Shown in pieces: positions 1 through 5,106 of a stretch of DNA of 5,121 nucleotides; the stretch's first letter is position 1, and each line of letters starts with the position of its first letter. The stretch comes from Brachybacterium sp. GTDB lineage: Bacteria > Actinomycetota > Actinomycetes > Actinomycetales > Dermabacteraceae. A model generated the notes under the pieces. That model ran no database searches, had not been told where the DNA came from, and saw only the letters and a list, made by a program, of their open reading frames with translations. Made by a program: the position numbers and the translations under genes. The stretch covers positions 1-5,121 of the forward strand of contig JAKDNE010000248.1 of assembly GCA_030451965.1 (NCBI GenBank), given 5' to 3'.

Positions 1-3
1 TAA

Positions 4-18
4 ACGGTCGTTATCTGG
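4..18 (+). repeat. Left terminal inverted repeat
   Basis: ACGGTCGTTATCTGG is the exact reverse complement of the last 15 bases of the window. The match weakens beyond it: bases 20, 21 and 23 still pair with the right end, but 19 and 22 do not. Three bases, TAA, lie outside. If TTA followed the right copy outside the window, the repeat would be 18 bp. Confidence 0.9.
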
Positions 19-34
19 GGTGCGATGCGGGGCG

Positions 35-44
35 ACCGTGACGT
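35..44 (+). repeat. Left subterminal conserved block
   Basis: ACCGTGACGT starts 31 bases in from the outer edge of the left repeat. Its inverted counterpart at the right end (5082-5091, read as ACCATGACGT) differs at one base and starts 30 bases in. A shared block at matching depth in both ends suggests a recombinase or accessory-protein binding site. Bases 33-39 (CGACCGT) are also the exact inverse of 4-10. Confidence 0.6.
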
Positions 45-49
45 CCAGC

Positions 50-58
50 ACGAGGCTG
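50..58 (+). repeat. Possible third inner repeat, left copy
   Basis: ACGAGGCTG occurs here and inverted at 5039-5047. The depths differ (46 versus 74 bases from the outer edge), so this could be chance in GC-rich DNA. Confidence 0.25.
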
Positions 59-78
59 CCGGGCATCGGGAGTGTTCC

Positions 79-110
79 TGGTGGACATGGTTACCTTGGG
101 CTGTCCATCA
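79..110 (-). repeat. Imperfect inverted repeat downstream of tnpC
   Basis: TGGACA at 82-87 pairs with TGTCCA at 102-107. The stem extends to 79-87 against 102-110 with one non-Watson-Crick position and leaves a 14-base loop. It lies about 20 bases beyond the tnpC stop codon in the direction of transcription. It could be a weak RNA hairpin ending the operon, although no T-run follows, or a protein-binding site near the left end. Confidence 0.3.
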
Positions 111-130
111 AGCGGCTCGGGGCTGGCCCG

Positions 131-523
131 TCATTGTTCCGGGTTCGACGATGTCCGTAGTCGCCCGAGGGCGTGTTCCAGTTGCTTCCGGAGTCGCTGG
201 TTCTCGGCGGTGAGGTCGCGGACGCGCGCGTTGGCGACTTCGAGGCGGCGTAGCAAGGATGCATCGGTTGAACGTTGGGACGCAGGCAGCGGCGCGCCGG
301 ATCTGCCTCGTTGGAGGTTGCGCAGCCGTCGGATTTCGGTGCAGATGTCCTCCTGCGTGTAGAGCCAGGAGCGTGAGACCTGCGCCTTCTGGGCGACGAT
401 CTGGAAGGTGACCGCGCCGCCCTCGCGGTCGAGGTCGCGAAGAGTCTGGGTGGCTTTGGCGCGGGTGGTTTCGTGGCGCCGCTGGGCGGCGGCGGTCAGG
501 TGGTGGCTGTTGTCGGCATGCAT
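131..523 (-). CDS. tnpC: TnpC-like transposition accessory protein (DUF6262 type)
   Basis: A small basic protein of 130 residues from the ATG chosen here. Residues about 35-58 (core VAQKAQVSRSWLY) look like a helix-turn-helix. Residues about 90-120 (LLRRLEVANARVRDLTAENQ) have regular leucine and hydrophobic spacing typical of a coiled coil, so a DNA-binding dimer is likely. Size, layout and position directly after two tyrosine recombinases match TnpC of Tn554 (about 125 residues), which is known to influence transposition frequency and orientation but is not a recombinase. The ATG shares its A with the tnpB TGA stop (TGATG), suggesting translational coupling. A TTG one codon upstream is possible but less likely. 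The stop is 127 bases from the left terminal repeat's outer edge. The family assignment comes from recognising the pattern and context, with no database search. Confidence 0.8.
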   Translation of the reverse strand: MHADNSHHLTAAAQRRHETTRAKATQTLRDLDREGGAVTFQIVAQKAQVSRSWLYTQEDICTEIRRLRNLQRGRSGAPLPASQRSTDASLLRRLEVANARVRDLTAENQRLRKQLEHALGRLRTSSNPEQ

Positions 524-1995
524 CAAGTGTTCGCCTCGTCGTCCGGGTCGTCTTCCAGCGTGGTGATGATCTGGTCGAGGTTTCCCAGGACCTGCTGATT
601 CATTTCAGCCAGTCGTTGCTGGCCGCGGGCTTCGGCGGCGGTGATGATCTGCACGACCTGCTGGCGATGCTGGCGGTGCTCGGGCAGGAACTCGGAGGTG
701 GTGATGAACATCGGGCAGCTCAGGCACGCGTTCGCGTGCGGGCAGGACTGCTGGACCGGCAGTCCGCAGAAGCCGTTGGGTAGGGCCTGGGTCGCTCGTC
801 CCACTCGCTGCTTTGCCCAGGCCGCCTCGGCCAGGGGGCCGTTCGGGTCGAGGGTGACCGTCTCACCCTTGATGTTGACCTTCCGTGCGGCTTCCCAGTG
901 CCGGCGGATCGTGGTGTCACTGAGCCGGGCGTAGTGGGCGGTCATGACGTGGGAGTCGTGGTCGAGAATCCGTCGGACGATTTCTTGGGGGACGTCGCGG
1001 TTGATCAGCCGGGTGCCCAGGGTGTGGCGGAAGTTGTGCGGGACGACGCGAACGGGCTGGCCGTGCTCGTCACGGACGTCGCAGCGCTTGAGCCAGCGGT
1101 GTAGCGCCTTGCGGTAGACCCCGTCACCCATCGGTTCGCGGCCGTCGTCATTGCGGGTGACTCGAGGGAACAACACTGCCGCACCACCTGGCCATTGCTC
1201 CTGGAGGCGGCGGCGCTGCGCCGCGATTACCTCGGCGAGGTCGGCGTCGATCGGGACCAGGGCTTCGCGTTTCATCTTGTGGTTGAGGTATCGCAGGTAC
1301 GGTGCCCCCTCACCGTCGTAGATGATGCAGTCGGTTGGCAGTCGGACGGTGTCGGTGATGCGCAGCCCGCATCCCATCAAGATCAGCGTGATCAGCTCGT
1401 AGCTGGGGTTGTTCCACTTGGCGAGGTTGTCCGGGTTCTCCAGCTGAGCCATCACGGTTTCGCTGAGCGCACGGGGCATCCGTGCACCCTCCTTGGGAAA
1501 GTCCTCACTGAAGAACATCACCGTCGAAGGCAGGGAGTCATCCCAGCCGTGCTGTCGGATGCCGGTGAAGAACAGGTTGAGCTGACCGATCAGGTTGCGG
1601 TGTTTCGCGGTGCCCGAGCACCGGGCGTGCAGGTGAGCGAGGTAGCACTCCAACAGCTCTCGGTCCAGTTCCCCCAGCCCCTGGAGGGCAGGTACTGCCT
1701 CCGAGAGGAATTCGCCGAACCAGGCGATCGCCCGGTTGCCGGTGGAAACGCTGACCGCCCCGAGGCCCGAGGCCAGACGCCACCGAGCCCAGCGTTTCGC
1801 CAGGGCCTTGAGCCAGGGCTGTGGGATGCCCTCGAAGGTGATCCGGGCGAGCTGGCGGTCCTGGATGCCGAGCTCACGTAGCTGCCAGACATCGTTGCCG
1901 TACTGGGTGTCCCAGCTGTTGTTCGGGCGGGGTGCCCGGCGCCTGCGCCCTGGCCGCGGTGATCGTTCAGACGACAGCGGGATTGGTTCGCTCAT
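523..1995 (-). CDS. tnpB: TnpB-like tyrosine recombinase (transposase)
   Basis: A 490-residue tyrosine recombinase, acting on DNA with TnpA to cut and rejoin transposon ends. The first 25 residues are very basic (PRPGRRRRAPRP). A SAM-like core-binding domain spans about 55-150 and the catalytic domain about 175-365. The catalytic set is visible: R212 (CGLRITD), K240 (NHKMKREALVP), H320 and R323 (PHNFRHTLGTRL), H346 (ILDHDSHV) and Y355 (TAHYARL). The usual LGH glycine is D345. Beyond the catalytic domain is an extension with C410, C418, C424 and C427 (plus H420), a probable zinc-binding knuckle, followed by a helical, Gln-rich tail. Such a Cys-rich C-terminus fits TnpB of the Tn554 family, although Tn554 TnpB is longer (about 630 residues). 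The ATG overlaps the tnpA stop as ATGA, and a good Shine-Dalgarno (GAGAGG) sits 7 bases upstream. It appears intact. Confidence 0.92.
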   Translation of the reverse strand: MSEPIPLSSERSPRPGRRRRAPRPNNSWDTQYGNDVWQLRELGIQDRQLARITFEGIPQPWLKALAKRWARWRLASGLGAVSVSTGNRAIAWFGEFLSEAVPALQGLGELDRELLECYLAHLHARCSGTAKHRNLIGQLNLFFTGIRQHGWDDSLPSTVMFFSEDFPKEGARMPRALSETVMAQLENPDNLAKWNNPSYELITLILMGCGLRITDTVRLPTDCIIYDGEGAPYLRYLNHKMKREALVPIDADLAEVIAAQRRRLQEQWPGGAAVLFPRVTRNDDGREPMGDGVYRKALHRWLKRCDVRDEHGQPVRVVPHNFRHTLGTRLINRDVPQEIVRRILDHDSHVMTAHYARLSDTTIRRHWEAARKVNIKGETVTLDPNGPLAEAAWAKQRVGRATQALPNGFCGLPVQQSCPHANACLSCPMFITTSEFLPEHRQHRQQVVQIITAAEARGQQRLAEMNQQVLGNLDQIITTLEDDPDDEANT

Positions 1996-3101
1996 AGCCG
2001 TACCTCTCGGCCGGTGAACCAGCCCGCTTCCTCCAGCGACTTGCGGGCGTCCTCGGTGCTCAGGTGCCCGTAGACGGCGGCGGTGGTGGTGATGTCGGCG
2101 TGGCCAAGGAGCTTGGAGACCACCTCTATCGGCACCCCGTCGCGCAGCATTCGGGTCGCGGCGGTGTGGCGGTACCAGTGCGGATCGAAGTCGACCCCGG
2201 TGCGTCGGCGTAGTCGCTTCACCAGGTCATAGGCGGCTGTGTAGGTCAAGGGGTGGCCGTGGGGCCGGCCCCAGAGGTTGACGAAGACGTAGTCGGAGTC
2301 TAGATCGCCGTACTCCAGGTGCAGGTAGTCGGCGTAGAGCCGGACCAGCTCCGCGCTGACCGGCACCGTCCGCGGGCTGCGTGACTTGGAGCGGGCACCG
2401 TTGTCATTGACCCGCGGCCGGACCGTGATTTGGGTCTCGGCTGCGGCGATGTCCTCGTGCCGCAGGCCCAGCGCCTCCCCGATCCGCATCCCGGTGTCGA
2501 ACAGCACCGCGAAGAGGAACCGGTCCCGCAGATGGTCACAGGCATCGAGGATGGTCTGTGCCTCGGTGGCGGTGAGCACGCGCGGGAGTTTGCGCTCCGC
2601 GCTCAGGACGATGGCTCGCCGCGGCTGCGGTTTGCCCTTACTGATGTGGTGCAGGAACGGCTTCCACCCCGACCCACGGCTTCCGGCCGGCTGCCACGTC
2701 CTCAGCAGCTCTCCGAGGTCGATGCCGTGGCGCGCGGCGTGCTGGTAGAACGCGCTGAGTGCGGAGAGCTTTCGGTTGACCGTGGACTCGGTGCAGTGGT
2801 GCTCCACCGACGGAAGGACCCGGACCTTCCCGTCGCGCAGCTGCGGTGGGCGGCGCAGCCAGGCGACGAACTCGGCGACGTTCTCCAGCCGCACCTCACG
2901 CCAGTCCAAGTCCTGGCCGCCGAGGAAGACGAACCAGTCCTTCAGGTCGTGGGCATAGGCCTTGACCGTGTTCGGTGATCGCTCGATCTGGGTCAAGTAC
3001 GCCAGGTATCGCTCGATCGGAGCGACCGGGGCGCCATCATCGGCCAGCACCGTCCACGACTCCACGGCATCGACCGGGGAAAGCACCCGCTGGACAAACA
3101 T
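1992..3101 (-). CDS. tnpA: TnpA-like tyrosine recombinase (transposase)
   Basis: A 369-residue tyrosine recombinase, close to the size of Tn554 TnpA (about 361). An N-terminal SAM-like core-binding domain covers about 28-125 (IERYLAYLTQIERSPNTVKAY is its first helix). The catalytic domain covers about 173-355. All active-site residues are present: R206 (DTGMRIGEALGL), K239 in the beta-hairpin (GARSKSRSPRTVPV), H308 and R311 (HWYRHTAATRM), H334 (LLGHADITTT) and nucleophile Y344 (AAVYGHL). Together with TnpB it probably works as a pair, each cutting one strand, as XerC and XerD do; that pairing is inference. The start is placed at ATG 3101 with GAGG 9 bases upstream; the nearby ATG eight bases earlier is out of frame. 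It lies 71 bases after the efflux gene on the same strand and overlaps tnpB by four bases. No clear promoter of its own is visible. Confidence 0.93.
   Translation of the reverse strand: MFVQRVLSPVDAVESWTVLADDGAPVAPIERYLAYLTQIERSPNTVKAYAHDLKDWFVFLGGQDLDWREVRLENVAEFVAWLRRPPQLRDGKVRVLPSVEHHCTESTVNRKLSALSAFYQHAARHGIDLGELLRTWQPAGSRGSGWKPFLHHISKGKPQPRRAIVLSAERKLPRVLTATEAQTILDACDHLRDRFLFAVLFDTGMRIGEALGLRHEDIAAAETQITVRPRVNDNGARSKSRSPRTVPVSAELVRLYADYLHLEYGDLDSDYVFVNLWGRPHGHPLTYTAAYDLVKRLRRRTGVDFDPHWYRHTAATRMLRDGVPIEVVSKLLGHADITTTAAVYGHLSTEDARKSLEEAGWFTGREVRL
2003..2008 (-). promoter_or_regulatory. Ribosome binding site of tnpB
   Basis: GAGAGG on the minus strand, 7 bases before the tnpB ATG and inside the end of tnpA. 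It is the strongest Shine-Dalgarno in the window and supports the start at 1995. Confidence 0.65.
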
Positions 3102-3110
3102 CGGATCATG

Positions 3111-3114
3111 CCTC
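3111..3114 (-). promoter_or_regulatory. Ribosome binding site of tnpA
   Basis: GAGG on the minus strand, 9 bases before the ATG at 3101. It is weak but correctly placed, and it helps choose this start over the out-of-frame ATG just upstream. Confidence 0.45.
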
Positions 3115-3127
3115 AGCTCGGGCAGGA

Positions 3128-3146
3128 CCGACCCGCACGTGGTCGG
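3128..3146 (-). repeat. Short perfect hairpin between efflux gene and tnpA
   Basis: CCGACC (3128-3133) and GGTCGG (3141-3146) form a 6-bp GC-rich stem with a 7-base loop, in the 71-bp gap between the efflux gene stop and the tnpA start. No T-run follows on the transcribed strand, so it is at best a weak or factor-dependent terminator, an RNA-processing element, or a binding site. Confidence 0.35.
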
Positions 3147-3172
3147 CTCGCCCTATCCGTCGGCCTGCGTGT

Positions 3173-4378
3173 TCAGGCATCCTGCTCGTCCTGGCGGTTG
3201 GCAGGTGCGGTAGCGGGCAGTCGGATCAGGGATGCCGTGCCGAGTAGGGCCAGGGCGATGGCTGCGATGATCATCGCGGTAGTGAACCCAGCCCGTTGGA
3301 CACCGAATCCCGTGAGCAACGGCCCGCCGGCAAGGCCTGCGGCGTAGGCCAGGTTGTACAGCGAGTAGGACCCACCCAGAGTTGGTGGGGAGGAGCGGAA
3401 GCCTTGTTCGCTGATCATGGTCGTCGCCGGTGCCAATAGCAGAGCTGAGGAGACTCCGAGCAGGACCATGCCGATGCTGGTCTGCCAGAGTCCGCCTGCG
3501 AACCCGATCACAATGAGAGCCGCGGCGACATTGATGACACCGAGGCCGATCAGGAGCCGAGGCGGCGCGGTGGTCACGTAATAGCCCACGATCGGGTTGG
3601 CGATGATCGCCGCCAAGGCAGCGAGACCGAAGAGCAAGCCGATCGTCAGCGAGCTGGCTCCCAAGTGCACCGGCAGGACCGGCTCGACGCCGGAGAGTAC
3701 AGCTGCACCGACCGCGACAGCGATCACGATCGAGATCGATCCCGGGACGCGCAGTACAGCAAGAGGCCCACCCACGTCGTCGGTGACTCGAGGAGAGCCC
3801 TTGACCAGGACGATGCGCAGCACCCCGTCGAACAGGGCGATCGCGGCGGCGAAGAGGAACGGGGATGCGGTGCCGAAGCGCTCGACGAGGAAGCCCGCCA
3901 GAGGCGGCCCCAGCAGCACACCCAGAGTGAGCGAGGAGATGGCGATACCCATGGCCTGTCCTCGCTTGTCGAAGCTGGTGGTCGCGGCGATCAGCGACAG
4001 CGCCGCCACCCAGGACATGCCACCGGCGATACCTTGGGCGAGCCGGGCCACCAACAGCAGCCAGTACGGACCGCCCGTGGCGAACAGCAGCGTCGCGGCG
4101 ACCAGCCCGACCAGGCCGATGAGCAGCGGAGTTTTGGGGCCGTGACGATCGACTATGCGCCCGGCGAACAGGGTGGAGATGACCATCGCCACCGCGTAGG
4201 AAGAGAACAGCACTCCGGTGGCTGCCGGACCAGCCTCGACCACCGCGGGCAGCAACGGCAGGACGGGCACAGCGAGACCGTGGACGAGCATATCGGTGAA
4301 CACCGCTGCTGATCCGACGATCAGCGCCCGCCCGGGAGTGGTCCCTCGTGCGGGCGAGGCGGAGTTGCGTGTGGTCAT
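3173..4378 (-). CDS. MFS drug efflux transporter (DHA1-like, 12 TM)
   Basis: A 401-residue inner-membrane protein with about 12 hydrophobic segments, the usual size of 12-TM major facilitator drug:proton antiporters. TM1 (about 17-37) carries D29 and runs into PVLPLLP (38-44). The loop between TM2 and TM3 holds motif A, GRIVDRHGPK (73-82). TM4 has ARLAQG with R112 (motif B). TM5 has motif C, GVLLGPPLAG (153-162), the antiporter signature found in exporters. A short loop at about 194-206 divides the two halves, and the tail is charged. It therefore probably exports a toxic compound using the proton gradient. The substrate is unknown; tetracycline, phenicol, macrolide or dye-type compounds are all possible. 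Its ATG overlaps the TGA of the upstream TetR gene (ATGA), so the two are co-translated and the regulator most likely controls this pump. Confidence 0.88.
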   Translation of the reverse strand: MTTRNSASPARGTTPGRALIVGSAAVFTDMLVHGLAVPVLPLLPAVVEAGPAATGVLFSSYAVAMVISTLFAGRIVDRHGPKTPLLIGLVGLVAATLLFATGGPYWLLLVARLAQGIAGGMSWVAALSLIAATTSFDKRGQAMGIAISSLTLGVLLGPPLAGFLVERFGTASPFLFAAAIALFDGVLRIVLVKGSPRVTDDVGGPLAVLRVPGSISIVIAVAVGAAVLSGVEPVLPVHLGASSLTIGLLFGLAALAAIIANPIVGYYVTTAPPRLLIGLGVINVAAALIVIGFAGGLWQTSIGMVLLGVSSALLLAPATTMISEQGFRSSPPTLGGSYSLYNLAYAAGLAGGPLLTGFGVQRAGFTTAMIIAAIALALLGTASLIRLPATAPANRQDEQDA

Positions 4379-4977
4379 GTGCCTACGTCTTTCGAGAAGA
4401 GCAGCCCCCTGACCAGCGCCGCGGTCGCGGCGTCGAGGTGTTCGGGGAGCGGAAGGTCATCGGGTCGGGTCACCGCGGTCACGGTGAACCCTTGGAGGAG
4501 CACCAGCACCAGGCCCGCGACTGTCTCCGGTGGTACCGACACGTCGGCGTCTTCACGTAAGAACGCGGCGATCTGATCGCGCCAGGCGTCCAGCGCTTCG
4601 TGCTTGCGGCTGCTGTCATCGAGCGCCTGCGGAGCGACCAGGACCGTAGTGGAAGCCAGCGCACGGAACCGCTCATCACTTCGCAGCAACGTCACGTACC
4701 CAGCCAGCAAGGCGCTCAGCCGGTCCTTGGCAGTGGATAGCGCTGCCTCTTGGGCGAACAGCCGGTCTCCGTACTCCGACCAGCCCCACTCCAGGGCTTC
4801 GGCCAACAGCTCGGACTTGCTTCGGAAGTGATGGTTCACAGCACCACGCGTGAGGCCGGCACGCTCAGCCACACGCTCGAACGTCGCCCCCTGCCATCCC
4901 TTCTCCTCGAAGGACATCAACGCCGCCTCCAGCAGCGCCACGCGGGTCTTCGCCGCATCCTCGGCCGATCGCTTCAT
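4375..4977 (-). CDS. TetR/AcrR-family transcriptional repressor of the efflux gene
   Basis: A 200-residue protein of typical TetR size. The N-terminal HTH domain covers about 10-57, with the helix-turn-helix at about 33-54. The recognition segment LTRGAVNHHFRSK is close to AcrR's VTRGAIYWHFKDK, with N48 and H49 replacing the usual Tyr and Trp. The C-terminal part (about 75-198) is helical and variable, as expected for the ligand-binding and dimerisation domain, and resembles the multidrug-binding AcrR/TtgR group only loosely. It precedes the pump in the same operon with a four-base overlap. The start at 4977 lies directly on an AcrR-type operator palindrome and is not preceded by a good Shine-Dalgarno. 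A TANNNT box ends 6 bases before the ATG, so the message is probably leaderless and autorepressed. Ligand binding would release both genes. Confidence 0.92.
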   Translation of the reverse strand: MKRSAEDAAKTRVALLEAALMSFEEKGWQGATFERVAERAGLTRGAVNHHFRSKSELLAEALEWGWSEYGDRLFAQEAALSTAKDRLSALLAGYVTLLRSDERFRALASTTVLVAPQALDDSSRKHEALDAWRDQIAAFLREDADVSVPPETVAGLVLVLLQGFTVTAVTRPDDLPLPEHLDAATAALVRGLLFSKDVGT

Positions 4978-5000
4978 ACATACAACCTAACACGTATGTA
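4977..5000. promoter_or_regulatory. TetR-family operator, AcrR-type palindrome
   Basis: TACATAC (4977-4983) and GTATGTA (4994-5000) are perfect inverted 7-bp half-sites with a 10-base spacer, 24 bp in all. The E. coli AcrR operator has the same half-sites and spacing, recalled from published work. The AT-rich palindrome stands out in GC-rich DNA, touches the regulator's start codon and contains its -10 box. It is almost certainly the binding site for autorepression. Confidence 0.85.
4984..4989 (-). promoter_or_regulatory. Probable -10 box of the tetR-efflux operon (leaderless)
   Basis: On the minus strand this reads TAGGTT, fitting the actinobacterial TANNNT pattern. Six bases separate it from the ATG at 4977, the spacing expected when transcription starts on the start codon itself. 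No recognisable -35 box lies 16-18 bases upstream, which is common for such promoters. It falls in the operator spacer, so repressor binding would block polymerase. Confidence 0.5.
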
Positions 5001-5018
5001 ACCAACGCCCCAGGCCAC

Positions 5019-5102
5019 ATGGGTGAAATCTTCGTCGACAGCCTCGTCATAGACACCGTCCACGACACAGAACCGGAGATCACGTCATGGTGCGGGCCTT
5101 AG
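5019..5102 (+). CDS. Short ORF of 27 codons at the right end, unrecognised
   Basis: The plus strand encodes MGEIFVDSLVIDTVHDTEPE followed by ITSWCGP, ending with TAG four bases before the right terminal repeat. Third positions are mostly G or C, and the acidic composition with a Cys near the end superficially resembles a small precursor peptide. However, only a weak AGG lies 5 bases before the ATG, no modification enzymes are present, and the ORF overlaps a subterminal repeat at 5082-5091. I do not recognise the product. It may be chance, or a remnant. It reads divergently from the repressor gene, so the operator could affect it too. Confidence 0.2.
   Translation: MGEIFVDSLVIDTVHDTEPEITSWCGP
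5039..5047 (-). repeat. Possible third inner repeat, right copy
   Basis: CAGCCTCGT is the inverse of 50-58, at a different depth from the element end. Support is weak. Confidence 0.25.
5082..5091 (-). repeat. Right subterminal conserved block
   Basis: Read on the minus strand this is ACCATGACGT, matching 9 of 10 bases of the block at 35-44. Its depth inside the terminus matches that block to within one base. It lies inside the short plus-strand ORF at 5019-5102, so if the block is functional the ORF may be incidental. Confidence 0.55.
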
Positions 5103-5106
5103 GACT

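Noticed and set aside
4..18. A dif-like XerCD site at the element end
   Set aside because: The repeat does not show the paired 11-bp arms and 6-bp centre of a dif site, and the element carries its own recombinase pair.
25..362. Plus-strand frames at the left end (25-213 and 72-362)
   Set aside because: Most of their length is antisense to tnpC, and no ribosome binding site or domain is seen.
524..526. TTG as the start codon of tnpC
   Set aside because: The next codon is ATG and forms a TGATG stop/start overlap with tnpB, which is the more usual arrangement.
1195..1881. 228-codon open frame on the plus strand
   Set aside because: It is antisense to tnpB, whose catalytic motifs are unmistakable. 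Long antisense frames are expected in GC-rich coding DNA, and the translation shows no recognisable domain.
2430..2978. 182-codon open frame on the plus strand
   Set aside because: It is a shadow of tnpA with low-complexity content and no domain.
3102..3172. Intrinsic terminator between the efflux gene and tnpA
   Set aside because: A 6-bp hairpin is present but there is no T-run on the transcribed strand; it was kept only as a hairpin.
3665..4312. 215-codon open frame on the plus strand, with overlapping neighbours at 3597-4145
   Set aside because: It is antisense to the MFS gene. The His/Arg/Asp/Gln-rich translation is what the complement of a membrane protein gene gives.
4865..5083. Minus-strand frame reaching upstream of tetR, with an ATG four bases before the tetR ATG
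   Set aside because: It runs out of frame through the TetR HTH region and encodes a Gly-rich translation with no family resemblance.
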